From Halichondria panicea (Eukaryota > Porifera > Demospongiae > Suberitida > Halichondriidae): 64,000 nucleotides of DNA. Positions 11,621-22,379 of the stretch are shown one piece after another (within the stretch, counting starts at the first letter, position 1; every line of letters starts with the position of its first letter). Both the position numbers and the translations under genes were made by a program. The stretch spans positions 2,666,001 to 2,730,000 of the forward strand of contig NC_087381.1 of the NCBI RefSeq assembly GCF_963675165.1, read 5' to 3'. The notes below the pieces were generated by a model. It ran no database searches and had not been told where the DNA came from. It saw nothing but the letters and a program-made list of their open reading frames with translations.

Positions 11621-12310
11621 TACAGTTAGCTAGATCTAGCTCTTTTTTATCATAGTAAAGGTGGATTGCCACCTACTGAAGATATTTGGTACCATAGATA
11701 AATGGTACCTGTGAAGAAAAAAGTGTAGATACAAACAAGTATAAAAAACATTTGTATGGTGAGAAGTAGGGTTGCATGTTGGATGAGCCGCTCAAAAGGA
11801 TGTGAACAAGATGGGTAACCCTAAAAGGAACGCCCATTAGAATAGACACAAAAAGTAATTACTTACATGGTTTCCCAGGACTATATATAAAATAACGCAT
11901 GCATGCAGTGAAAAAATTTTACAAACAAGTGCAAAAAACATTTTGTGAAAAAATGGGGAAGAGTAGGGTTGGAAGAGCAGCATGTGCACTGAAGTAACAA
12001 AAAGTTCGAAAACAAGATTGTGGGTTGGTATAGTCTTGCACTACTTCAAGTTTTGGATGGGCAGGGCTCATCTGTATAGAGTCTCAAATTTAATTAATTT
12101 TACACCTAGTGTTTCGGTGCTGTAACAGTTAATTTGAAAAAGCCTCATTCAAATGCGTCATTCTTATGTAGAAACACATGCAAGTTGATGGTCAAATAGG
12201 TGATCGAGCGTCTCAAATAAAGAAAGAGGTGTAACGAGAAGTAGTGTTGGACCCAACTGTTAAAGACCGTGCCCCACCCTCAACAAGTTGGAGCATGCAA
12301 GACTATACCA

Positions 12311-13015
12311 ACCCACAACTGTCCTTCCACATTATAATATAATTCGGGTTGTCTTTCAAAAAAATAAAAAAAATAAAATAAAAATACAAGAAGGAATATA
12401 GCTCTTACTATGAAGTCGTGGGAGGTCAAGGCCCGTGGTGTCTCTAAAAGTATACTAAAGCAGTTTGAAGGACTATACTGCAAACGTTTATGAACAGTAC
12501 AGCTTATCCATAGCATGAAACCATCCTATATAGCACTTAGATACATAATAACCCTGCAAGTTAAGCAATGTCCTTTGCTGTTTAGGCTTCACAGCAGGGA
12601 AAGAGAAAAGTTGACATGGGGTATTGCAAGCTAAACTCAACAAAAAGTAAAAACAGAGTAAAGACAACGGACTTAGAGCTTGTCAGTGGTGTAAACTTAC
12701 TTCTCTAGAGTACCTTCCAGCTTCTGAGTGATCGCTAGTTGATAGGAGAGCTAGAAACAGTTGAAATACAACCTGAGTATGGTAAAAACTAAAATATTCG
12801 CGAGAACGCGGAGTGTTTCACAGGAATGGGATTGGAAACGAAAATGTTTGCGTGAAACACTCCGCGTTATAGGGCGTGGCTAAAACTAGTCAGCATGCTC
12901 ATTACCTGTCTTGGCTGCCATACAATGTGCATGTGCTGTACATAGAAATGGTGAAATTGATCACTTTTAAACTATAGATAGTAAAGGAAAGGGATTGGAA
13001 ACGCATCACGTGCAC
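12311..13015. other. Gene-free stretch with one hairpin
   Basis: Contains an A-rich tract near 12357-12392. It also holds an inverted pair, ACGCGGAGTGTTTCAC at about 12807 and GTGAAACACTCCGCGT at about 12852, separated by about 30 bp. No coding sequence was recognised. Confidence 0.5.
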
Positions 13016-13019
13016 CAAT

Positions 13020-13615
13020 GTGAAGTTTGGATGGTACAGCGGTTTTCAGAGTTCTTGCATCCCAATGTCTAGAGCGGAAGTCACTGGTCACGTGATATTC
13101 CCAAACATTTAAGGTTGGACAACATCACGGGAGCACAAATATTGCTGAGTCAGGCAAGTTTTTTTACATGAGTTTTCAATATAGACAAAATTATTCGTTA
13201 CTAGTTATCCAGAGATGTCTGAAATAAGAGTGTAGCTTCTCAGTATTATATAAGGAACTGGTTGAAGTGACTACCCCGGTCTGCCTACTCATTTTGTGTT
13301 GCTGCAAGCTGATGTCAGTGATGAGTCATATAGACAGTAGAATCTCTCTCTCTTAGCTCCAGACATCCAGTCCTGTGTTACTAATAGTAGCTCACAAAAC
13401 TATTGGAAGTGCTTACAATCTCAAGGATAGCTTCAGCGGTGATGCAAAAGGCTTGCAAAGGCTATTTCCAAGGTTGATTTCTCCCAAATCATGTATTGGG
13501 AAAAAATCGGTTTAGAATGAAGCTAGACTCTTCAATCTTGTTATGTAACGGTTCACGTGACAGGTACTTCCGCTCTAGACATTGCAAATGCAAGAACTCT
13601 GAAAACCGCTGTACC
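13020..13615. repeat. Short foldback with about 80 bp arms
   Basis: ATGGTACAGCGGTTTTCAGA and TAGAGCGGAAGT at about 13031-13082 are matched in reverse complement by ACTTCCGCTCTAGACATTGC and TCTGAAAACCGCTGTACC at about 13566-13614. The interior of about 450 bp has no recognisable gene. Confidence 0.75.
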
Positions 13616-13626
13616 GCTGTTTCAAG

Positions 13627-14658
13627 GGGTTGTTATAAAACAGGGAATGAGAAATGAGGAAATGAGAAATAAGAAATGAGGAAATAAGAAATAGGAAATG
13701 AGGAAATGAAGAAATAAGAAATAGAATAATAATAATATATTTATGGTTACGATCATCACCATGGCATTAATTTTCATCACAATAATTATGACATTGTTAT
13801 AATAATAATTATATTATATAGATGCACAAAAGTAATGACTGATATCAGCCAAGAAGCTAGTAGGTGACTAAGTATTTAGTTATCAAATATATAAAATTAT
13901 AGTGGCACCTCCACACAGTACAGGTTGTCGGACACATTGTAAGAATTAAATTTTACCATCGCTTCAGATGGCACAGTGAGCTTTCTTCATTAAAGGTAGC
14001 ATCAGCTTTCACTAGGCATTGCTTGTGAGAATGGTAATGGGAATTGCTTTCTTCACCCTGTAGCGAGATTGGATATGATACCAGTACACTGAGTGTACTA
14101 ATGTCATTACTTCCTGCAGCTTTACGACAGGACTGGCAGATCATTAGAATTTGCTTGGTTTGACAAACAGTTTTGGAGGTTTCTTTGCTGTTATTTACAT
14201 GTAGATGTTGACATTGAGTCCAGTCCATTGACTATCACTTGCCCACCGGATTGTGAAATCATTGAATGTATTGCCAGTATAGCCACGCATAGGTAAATTG
14301 TTTGTAGGACAGTACATGTAAGTACCATTACGTAGGTAGATCTGATGTCTGAACCATGCCAGTCGTACATGGCACACAAGTAGATAGAGGTAGAGAGTGT
14401 CACACCGTGTACCAGAGGAACATAAGTTCTGTATGGTGGCAGAGCACCAGGAGACTTGTCACCAGGAGGTACGTACCTGTAGCTCAGTAGATGTTAGCTT
14501 CGTCTTCAGACTTGCTCTGCCCATAGATATGCTCTGCCTAACAGCTCATTTCTCGTTCTCATTTCTTCATTTCCTCATTTCCTATTTCTTATTTCCTCAT
14601 TTCCTCATTTCCTCATTTCTCATTTCCTCATTTCTCATTCCCTGTTTTATAACAACCC
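13627..14658. mobile_element. 1032 bp element with minisatellite-rich TIRs and a 9 bp target duplication
   Basis: Termini are GGGTTGTTATAAAACAGGG and its inverse. Both ends continue into GAAATGAG/GAAATAAG-type short repeats on the left and their inverse on the right (13650-13735, 14545-14645). TGTTTCAAG flanks both sides (13618-13626 and 14659-14667). The 9 bp duplication again points to Mutator-like mobilisation, but the termini are unrelated to TAGCCTCGA. The interior of about 800 bp holds protein-like ORFs on the minus strand (see next entry). Confidence 0.88.
13953..14403 (-). CDS. Uncharacterised minus-strand ORFs carried inside the 13.6-14.7 kb element
   Basis: Two overlapping frames look protein-like. 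One (14195-14377) contains RHQIYLRNGTYMYCPTNN and WASDSQWTGLNVNIYM. The other (13953-14228) contains KADATFNEESSLCHLKRW. The first ends at ACATGTAAAT, which could equally be a splice donor (GTAAAT), so these may be two exons of one captured gene. No family was recognised, and no transposase motif was seen. It could also be chance in an AT-moderate loop. Confidence 0.3.
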
Positions 14659-14667
14659 TGTTTCAAG

Positions 14668-16180
14668 GCTACCACTTAGTTTGTAATTAGAATTCAATGA
14701 AATATTGAAATGTGGGTGTGGTTTTCGAAGTAATGTTATTTCCTGATTCATGCAATGCTTATACCCATGGTAACTGCTTAGTTATTCATCTAAGTCACAT
14801 GAGAGCTTATTGACAGTCATGTGCACCTTGTCATCTACTGAATGACACCAAATGCGCATAGCAACAGCCATTTGGCTACGAATGCGCACCTGGAAACTAC
14901 ACTACACTTCAATGATTACTGCTACAAGGATATTTTTACAACCATATAATCACTGAATAAGCGTTTTCCTTGAAGTGTACCTTGCAGAAAGTGAAAGAAA
15001 AAGTGTTATACTACTCTTTTGAAAGCAAAAGGTAAAGGACAAAATTCTTTGCAACGCTATAATCAGGATCGAAGTTAGACAAAAATTAATCATTTATACG
15101 TACACGCAGAGATAATATAGTACAGAAACACTTCTAAAAGTGAACGATAACATTTAAATGAATGAAGAGCACCTTGCTGCCCTCTCAGAGAACAGCTGGG
15201 TGTGTGGATCTCCTGTCAGAAACAAGATAGGCCGTTCTGTTATTAATATCGTTGGTATTCCTGCTCAGACGAAGAAGTGCATCTCCTGGAGGTTTATCGA
15301 TATGAAGACAATCAGTGTGTAATTACAGAGGAGGAAATTTCCTGCCTAAGTAATTGTGCTGAGTGAAAAATGGCTCTAACTCTTGTAATTTTGTTCGTCC
15401 ATGGGTATTTACATATCTCTACGTTCACAATGTTGTGCCGATAGCAATTTCCTCCTGTGACAAATGCGAATATTATTATGCTGGAGAAGCATGTGCTCAG
15501 TGAGAGGAAGGTGAAGTACAGTTATTCATTCAGACCTTGATACATGTACGTTGAATTGAACCAGACATCACAAATTAATATCGAAACATTACAAATGGCT
15601 TCGCTGAGATGTATTTAACAAGTTTTCGTCATGTTGCACCATCCACCACCATGTGCAGACCTTCACCTGTGAAGAGGCAAAAGAAGAACCTTAAGAACCT
15701 TGTTTTACAGTTGATATTTACTTGATAGGTACACAATACATGTTACTTTTCAAACTGTTATAACTCTTTTCACAAAATTTTGTCTAATACAATGTAGTTA
15801 TCAATACATACCTGAGAGCTTCCTTTATAATGTACTGCTTGTTACTAGTCTTAAAAAACACTTTACTTGACAGAAGAACATTTTTGCTGGAGACACTGTG
15901 CGTGTTGGCCAAAACATGTACTTGTACAAGCAACTACAACACAAGTTCTGTTCACTTGATTTTTATGAAACTACCATCAACGGAAAGTACAGAGTCTGTA
16001 CTTCCTGAATAGTCACATTTTAGACATACTTAGGAACTCCCCTTCCCATGGGGATGCTAAGGCCATACCCCATTTCCACTGGCTTGTGGTTTTTGGAATG
16101 TATTATCTTGTCATAATCATGTACTACATCCTGATAAACTAAGTGGTGAATTTTCATTGTTGTGAACAGCGGTACAGTCA
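14668..16180. other. Intergenic stretch without a recognised gene
   Basis: Six-frame reading gave only short ORFs. The most protein-like is about 53 residues from 15161 (MNEEHLAALSENSWVCGSP...), which ends in a stop near 15322. No repeat boundaries were recognised. Confidence 0.4.
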
Positions 16181-16184
16181 GCTT

Positions 16185-16660
16185 TTAGTCTCGAGGCCAG
16201 ACTCCTCCCGGGGAGAGAGTCTGGCAAACAGAGTCACTTTTCTTGGTTTTCAGACAGTTACAAATGGGCGTGGCGGAAATGGGCGTGGTGACGATGCTAA
16301 AACTGGCTGGCTATTATCTCTACTCCCGTACAGATTTAGTGAGATTTGAAAGATTTTCTGTACTTGAAATAACATTTTTAGTTGATGTATATCGAAATTT
16401 AAGTTAGCTATTGCCTACTGGCATAGTTTTAAAAATGACAAAGGTCAAGTACTATCAACCTCCTCTGTGAAGTGGAATCATGTGACAGTTTAATTGCATT
16501 CTTGCGAATCTGATTGGAGATGTCAAATTTTGACATCTGAACCAAGAAAAGTGATTCTAAATGCCAGACCCTCTCCCTGGCACATGTCAGATCACGTGCA
16601 AGGGAGTGGTCTGGGGCCAGACTAGTCAAGTATCCCTCCTGCGGCTACGCCTCGAGGCAT
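16185..16660. repeat. Imperfect inverted-repeat element
   Basis: CTCGAGGCCAGACTC...GAGAGAGTCTGGCA and CACTTTTCTTGGTT at about 16187-16250 pair with AACCAAGAAAAGTG, TGCCAGACCCTCTCC and GCCTCGAGG at about 16541-16658. Arms are diverged and no clear target duplication is visible. Confidence 0.55.
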
Positions 16661-17749
16661 AATTAGTGATAATCATCACTATGCAAATTTGATTTCACAC
16701 TTTATACAGCATGTGGTTGTGACGTAGGCCTGAAGGAACGCCTACTATGGTTTTAAGTGGAGTTGCGTAATGAACTCTTGATAGTGTGCATTATTATTGT
16801 GTAACCCTGCAATGGTATACATGTTCTGCATGCATAATTCTATAATTATTATAGTCTATACATGCAGTCAACATTCATGCAGTTCATCATGCAGTCTGAG
16901 CCAGTAACAGACCACATACAAAATAAATGGCCTCTAACTCCTATACTGTACATGAAGACAATTACACAGCAAAAACACTTAATATGCGTGCATCGTGAAA
17001 TTATGAAATGCATCATCGTAATTAATTTTAGTGTCATTTTAACAGAAATATATGTTATTTCTACATGAAATTCCAAAACATGGTTTCGTTTAACATGTTC
17101 TATGTTACTGTAACGAATATGCATGTTTTTACTGTGTAGTATCACTATATATAATAATTATAGGCTCTCATACACTATGCAGTATAATTATATATATATA
17201 TATAGCTACTCACCAGGGTAGTCTAGAACAAAAACATGTACCCAACGAACAATAAAGTGTGTATATATGCGTAGTAATTATAAGGATTGTAATAATTATA
17301 CTAACATTGAATCAAGCAAGTTCTGACAGATTTCATCAATCCTCTTTTCTCAGTCTCAATAACAACTCCACAGTAGAGCTCTATACAGTAAGTTCTGCAT
17401 ATATAGCCTTGATCCCAGGCCAGCCCCTCTAGAGAAAAGAGGGCCTGATATCCACTGTTTGCGGTGGGTGGATTAAATAGTAGTATATATTTTGTGACAA
17501 ATATGTTGTGCTATAATGAGTTTGCTACAAATCCGCCAAAATTACTATAGTACCCTAAAAACAGAGAAAAATGAAAACGCTAAAATTACTACCCGTTTAT
17601 AAGGCCACTACAACTTTGACTTTAGTTTCCCGTCAGGAAATTTTGAAATTTTGATATAGGACGAGCTGTCTATTACCATTATCCATTACTATGAAAATCA
17701 ATTACAAAATTTCACAAATAAACGTTTAATTTGAAATGTTCAGTCAACA
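16661..17749. other. Gene-free AT-rich stretch
   Basis: Includes a TATATATA run near 17190 and a degenerate TAGCCTTGATCCCAGGCC terminus at 17407 with an adjoining hairpin (CCCTCT...AGAGGG). ORFs at 16849-17145 on both strands are low-complexity and unrecognised. A short block near 17515-17585 resembles 48838-48900. Confidence 0.4.
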
Positions 17750-18052
17750 TTAGCAAGAAAGTCCATTTTTGGCATTACGTAATGCAATAATGTCATAATA
17801 ACAAATCCATGAGATAACTAGAGCACTAAAGTACAAACCCTCGGCTGGTGACATGATAAAGAAACCAGAAGAGTGATATAATGCAGTGCATAATAGTGAT
17901 GTTGTTATCATGTATGACTTGCACAGCAACTCAGGAGCAATAAAACTAAACCAGACTGGAGACATGCTGAAACATTTGAGAACAGGTAGTGGTACTATAT
18001 GGCGTGTAATTTGAGTCAGTATTGTGCCGGTAATATTGTCGCGGCAAAACAT
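17750..18052 (-). CDS. Possible membrane-protein exon, hypothetical
   Basis: The 100-residue ORF has two strongly hydrophobic stretches, around PVWFSFIAPELL and around SLLCTALYHSSGFFIM, and then GLYFSALVISWICYYDII before the stop. This is compatible with part of a multi-pass membrane protein. A possible acceptor AAATGTTTCAG lies within it, so the true exon may be shorter. The family was not recognised and flanking exons were not found. The upstream end abuts the palindromic tandem array at 18024. Confidence 0.3.
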   Translation of the reverse strand: MFCRDNITGTILTQITRHIVPLPVLKCFSMSPVWFSFIAPELLCKSYMITTSLLCTALYHSSGFFIMSPAEGLYFSALVISWICYYDIIALRNAKNGLSC

Positions 18053-18272
18053 TTTTACCGGGACATTAATTTTGCCGCGGCAATATTTTTACTGGGACAA
18101 TTGCCGCGGCAAAACTGTTTGCCTCGGTAAATACCGAGACGATTGCCCCGCAAAAAGCAAAATTTTGTGGATGGGTAAATACCGCTCCAAAAAATTTACT
18201 GAGCCATTTGCCGCGGTAAAAACATTTACCGGGCCGTTTGCCGCGGCAAAAATATTTATCAGGCCAAATCTA
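18024..18272. repeat. Tandem array of the palindrome TTGCCGCGGCAA
   Basis: TTGCCGCGGCAA or near variants recur at about 18038, 18070, 18100, 18208 and 18238, each followed by TTTACCGGG-type spacers, with a degenerate middle (CCTCGGTAAATACCGAG at about 18122). Each unit is itself self-complementary and GC-rich inside an AT-rich region. Confidence 0.85.
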
Positions 18273-18289
18273 ATCATCACGTGATGTGC

Positions 18290-19490
18290 ACCTGATCTGC
18301 CTCGTGGTATATTAGGATGTAGCTAGCTATACGTACGTGTATAGTGATCTTGTAGACTTGTATTTACCATCTTCAGAGAGTGTTGGCAAGCTATTAACAG
18401 GTCAAGAAAGAGAGCCCCTCTGTGTAAGATAAGTTTTAAGTAATTAGATAGCTCTTTTTTCAACTTGTGCATGCTATTATTTGGTACCTTTGTTTTTTAG
18501 CACTCCCACAAGAGCTGGTGATGCTATGCCGGAAGACCTGGCTAGAAATTGAAGACTTTCCGTCTGCTGAAGAGTTGTACTTCCCCATTGTTTTCCTGTC
18601 CCCCCCCTCATTAATCCCGATTGGGTGTACAGTTTTTGTTATTCTAAAACAAAGAAAAGATTATGAGTATAAATCAATACACTTGTTAAAGCTTATTAAA
18701 AGCTTTCAGGAGTAATCATTAGCTTCTTTATCTTCAGCAATGACTTCTTGTCGAACATAAAGGCAAGATTTAGTAGCAGAACACTTGCCTGGTCTATATT
18801 ACCACAGCCTCATCAGGGGACCCACAGGAACACATCATGCCTTTCCTATAACATCTGTAGCCTTACAGTGTATAGGGTGTCGTTAAGTAGAGACTTAGCT
18901 TGATACAATAAAGGGCGTAAGAACTCAGTCATCTTTGCACAATACTTCTATGTAACGGACTGTAAAATCAGAATACAAATAGTATACGGTTTATTTTACT
19001 GACAGTATATCCACAAATACACGGATTACCCCCTTTTTGGGGTAATGTACACGCATGTGCATACAAGGTATACCAGGCCGCCTTGTTCAAGCGGCCTGGA
19101 ATCGAGGCTAAGTTATCCCTTGGCCATATCCTATAGCAACTGCATGAAAACAGGATATATATAGAGAGGTTATATAGTGCATGGGAGCTGAGGATCCGTT
19201 TTGGGAGGTTTTCCACTGTATATAGCTATACAAAGCAATAGAATCTACATTGGTAGTATACATGCAGTGAAGGTATACAGTCACCATAATTATTAAAGAT
19301 GCACGCTCTAGAAACATAAATTCTTATGCACTATAATTATAATTATTAATACATTGTCAAGAGTCTATGTAGCTGCAAATAATTATACTTATGCAGCTTT
19401 AATTATATATATAGCTAAACTATATGCACAGCAAACTAGGATACTATAGGTCAAGTCCGTAAAGCAGTCCAGTAGTATTCCTTATGTCTC
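18290..19490. other. Intergenic stretch upstream of the metalloprotease 3' end
   Basis: Only short unrecognised ORFs, the longest 18467-18715 (+), which may begin inside an intron (TTTTTTAGCACTCC). A solo TCGAGGCTA element end lies at 19052-19110. Confidence 0.4.
19052..19110 (-). repeat. Solo end of a TCGAGGCTA-terminated element
   Basis: Nearly identical to 6575-6632 and ends GGAATCGAGGCTA. No partner end was found. Confidence 0.6.
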
Positions 19491-21340
19491 TTAGCACCAA
19501 CCCACATGCTTCTTGGTGTACTCACAAAGGTTCAAATCATTGACGTCCATAATGCAGCTAGCTTGAGAAGAAGTGCAGGTGTTGCAGTTGGAATTTTTAG
19601 CAGTGCAGCTTCCCCTGCCATACTGTTGAGTGCAATTACATTTTGTGTATTCGTCAGGAGCGTTAAAAACATGTCCAACTTCATGAGCGAAAACCCTGTC
19701 AATCTGATTGGGACCCCAACCGTCATTGCTGTACTGCATGTATATAGGTCCACCACCAAAATAGGCATACGCGAAATGTCTTTGCCTGTACTTAGAGAAG
19801 AAAGCAAGGAAAGCACCATCAGCACAAGCGTGGTTTTTGACATATTGTACCACTTGGTCCTTTCCAGCTTTACCAGTTGGGTAACCACAAGCTTGGAGTG
19901 TAGGATTAGCAAACACGTCGTGGCAAGATGCATAGCTAGAGCAATAGGTTGGGTCAGAAGCAGTTATTGTTGCCTTCCCAGCATACAGCACAAACGACAA
20001 ACGAACCCCATTTTTCTGAGCCTGGTTTGCCCAGAATTTAAGTCCTGCCTGGCATTCACTTATAATCTTCTGATACTCACTACCGCTTATTGCTAAGCAA
20101 CCAGGACCGGAAGCAACAAGACTAACAGCGGCAATTTTCCCAGTCATAGTTTGGCGGTAGGGTGCATCTCCCTGAACACCTTCGTCTGAATCTTCTCGTT
20201 TAAAGGCCATTGGAGCCGTTTTTTCTGTCCAATGTTGAACCGTTGGTTGTGGTTTCATCTCATTTTCTCGTGCCATCCAGTAGGCATTAGCATGGCTTAA
20301 AGTTTCCGCCGATGCTGAGCTCGAAATATGGGCTGAAGCTTGACTGAAGCCATTCTGCTTGGCTACGTGAGAGGGGACGTTTGCAACCAAGAGGTTGTGA
20401 CCAAGTTGGAGTAGAACGTGGCCCCCAGCAGCTTCCACTTCAGTAGTTGCCTTGTCAATGTTCTCAGTGTGAAGCAACATCTCCTCCATGGCAGGACTCC
20501 TGCATGTATAGAGCAGATAACATGGAGTAATAATTATGATAGTACATGTAACGATCATGAAATTTGGTTTACTCTTGTGAGTCTTGTTTGTGGGATGGCT
20601 TTGGTGAAATATCTCCCTCGATCACTGCTCCATTCAAAACTGCCTGAAGTTCACTATACAAATAACAATAATAGTCCAACATAACTTGTATATATATACA
20701 TGATTGTACTATAAGACACATTGCATTAATTGTATAAGATGTGCATCGTGTTGATAATATAATTACCGTATAGCGCGAAAATTTCGAGGCACTTATATTT
20801 TGTGGAATGGCCTCTAAAAGCATTTCGTTGCACAACTTTCGTGGAATGACTGCTTACCGGAAGCCACGCCTTTAATCTTTGGACGTTATAGCTAATTAAA
20901 GAACAATTTTTGTGGACTTAATTTTCATGTAGGATTGCTAACCCACGAAATCCTCAAAAATTTCGCACTATACGGTATATTGACAGTGAGCTTTAATTAT
21001 ATATATATACCGTTCATTGATCATCGACTCAAGTTCTTGTAGGTCTCCGACTGGTTCAGGCACATCATCAGCTTTCAGGTCTTGTAATAATTCTTCAATG
21101 TCACTGATGAAACAAAGCAAAGAGACATGCATTCATCATAATTATGCTATCAGTAAGTATAATATAGGTGGATGCATGCATGCATGGTATAATGAGACTG
21201 CTGATACGAAACATATAAGAAAATGTATAATCTCAGGTCATAACTCACTTGAGCACTGCTTCCAGTTTAGCCTGTTTGTCAATCAGACCAGCTAGGGAGG
21301 AACAAATCATACAGCAAATCACAAGCAGCAGCAACTTCAT
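19491..21340 (-). CDS. Secreted zinc metalloprotease, copy A (four exons)
   Basis: Exons run 21340-21249, 21103-21011, 20653-20573 and 20499-19491. They join in frame to 424 residues, and every intron is GT-AG. Exon 1 starts MKLLLLVICCMICSSLAG, a clear signal peptide. Exons 2-3 are acidic and probably propeptide. Exon 4 holds the catalytic domain: HEVGHVFNAPDEY (Zn-binding HExxH followed by DEY), a Cys-rich segment, then SCIMDVND resembling the metzincin Met-turn, and KKHVGWC at the end. Families with HExxH...DEY and a trailing Cys-rich segment are, to my memory, largely bacterial. Substrate is unknown. Intron 2 carries a MITE. The gene is a paralogue of 47157-49297. Confidence 0.88.
20764..20977. 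mobile_element. TACCGTATAG MITE, copy in metalloprotease A intron 2
   Basis: 214 bp. Begins TACCGTATAGCGCGAAAATT and ends with the inverse AATTTCGCACTATACGGTA. Shares its interior (GGAAGCCACGCCTTT, ACCCACGAAATCC) with 27920-28150, 44935-45156 and 57984-58215. The outer TA may be a target duplication. Confidence 0.88.
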
Positions 21341-21414
21341 TTCGTTCTGTTGGCTTTTCTTGTCCTTTGTTGTTGATTGAAAATGTTGGGAGTAAAGTAA
21401 CTCCAAAAAGGATG

Positions 21415-21422
21415 CTTTTATA
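21415..21422 (-). promoter_or_regulatory. TATA box of metalloprotease A
   Basis: TATAAAAG read on the minus strand, about 75 bp upstream of the ATG at 21340. The paralogue has the same octamer 80 bp upstream of its ATG. Confidence 0.65.
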
Positions 21423-21576
21423 GCTACTATCCATAATTTGTTGACAATGCTCTCTAAATAAAATTGTTCCGGAAAAAGGGACTATACGTAACATTATAGT
21501 TAGGAATTTCACATCAGTTGCACACTCACCGATACTATATATTATAGGTGAACTTGTTGACCCAGAGTATTGTAGA

Positions 21577-21790
21577 ATACCGTATAGCAGGTTATTTTTG
21601 AGGCACTAAATTTTTGTGGATTGCCCAAATAAAATATTTCGAGGATTTTATTTTCGAGGAGAGGTTTAAGTGGCTACACTCCTACAGTAGAGAGGTTTCA
21701 ATACCGGATGTAAGCCAATTTTCGAGGCACTACATTTTCATGTTTCTGGGTCAATCCTCGAAAATCTTGAAAATCTTGAAAATTCCACTC
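21577..21790. mobile_element. Degenerate TACCGTATAG MITE
   Basis: Starts TACCGTATAGCAGGTTATTT and contains TTTTCGAGG and GAGGCACTA stretches in both orientations. The right terminus is decayed (AATCCTCGAAAATC near 21756). Confidence 0.55.
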
Positions 21791-22379
21791 AACTAACATC
21801 CTTGAGCGATGATTTCCCCAGAATGTAACCAAAATTCAGTAATGGGTTAACCCTTTACCTGCTGTTGACGTTTTGAAGCATCATAAAACAGTTCCCTGTA
21901 CCACGTCCCTCAAAAATGCCTGCCCACGGTAATTAAGAGCGCACAAAGTTGCTAAAATTAACGCATGTAGTAAAGCGTAAATGTCTCCCGTGTTTTGGCA
22001 TGCCCCTGACATGACAGAATTAAGTAATGTTTAAACAATAATTAGTATACATATATATACAGTGTACTCAATTGCTCACAGAGTTAGTATATATATATAA
22101 ACATCTGCATGTAACACACACAGTCTGCATGTGCAAAATGCAAGCAGCATGTGGAATATTGTGGCTGCACAATTGTAGTGGTCCAAAATCAGCCTATTTT
22201 ACTAACCTATTATTGTGACCGCCTACTAATTTTTGTAAGTCCCTATAATTATTTTGCTTAAAATGTTGCTAGTCAATTTAGTAAAGACCTGTAATATTCT
22301 AGTTCCTTCTTGCATGCGCGTTAGACAGCTTGCAAGTTTGTTCTGCATTATGATTCAGTCTATAATGTACCACTTGGCA
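21791..22379. other. Gene-free AT-rich stretch
   Basis: TATA-rich runs near 22050 and 22090, with no ORF or repeat boundary recognised. Confidence 0.4.

Larger units (their letters stand above)
8870..12270. mobile_element. Foldback element with long arms and nested insertions
   Basis: The left arm (about 8870-9871) is repeated in reverse complement at about 10431-12270. Pairs include AACAGTTGGGTCC near 8869 against GGACCCAACTGTT near 12249, and the stretch around TTATTATCACAAGC (9858-9871) against GCTTGTGATAATAAA (10431). The non-arm loop is 9872-10430. The left arm is interrupted at 9337-9542 and the right arm at 10532-11620, each time with the uninterrupted sequence surviving in the opposite arm. 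Partial copies lie at 50800-50960 and 57720-58535. No transposase was recognised. Confidence 0.8.

Noticed and set aside
19506..20096. 196-residue plus-strand ORF opposite the metalloprotease
   Set aside because: Antisense shadow of the catalytic exon. The paralogous locus has only shorter, differently broken frames.
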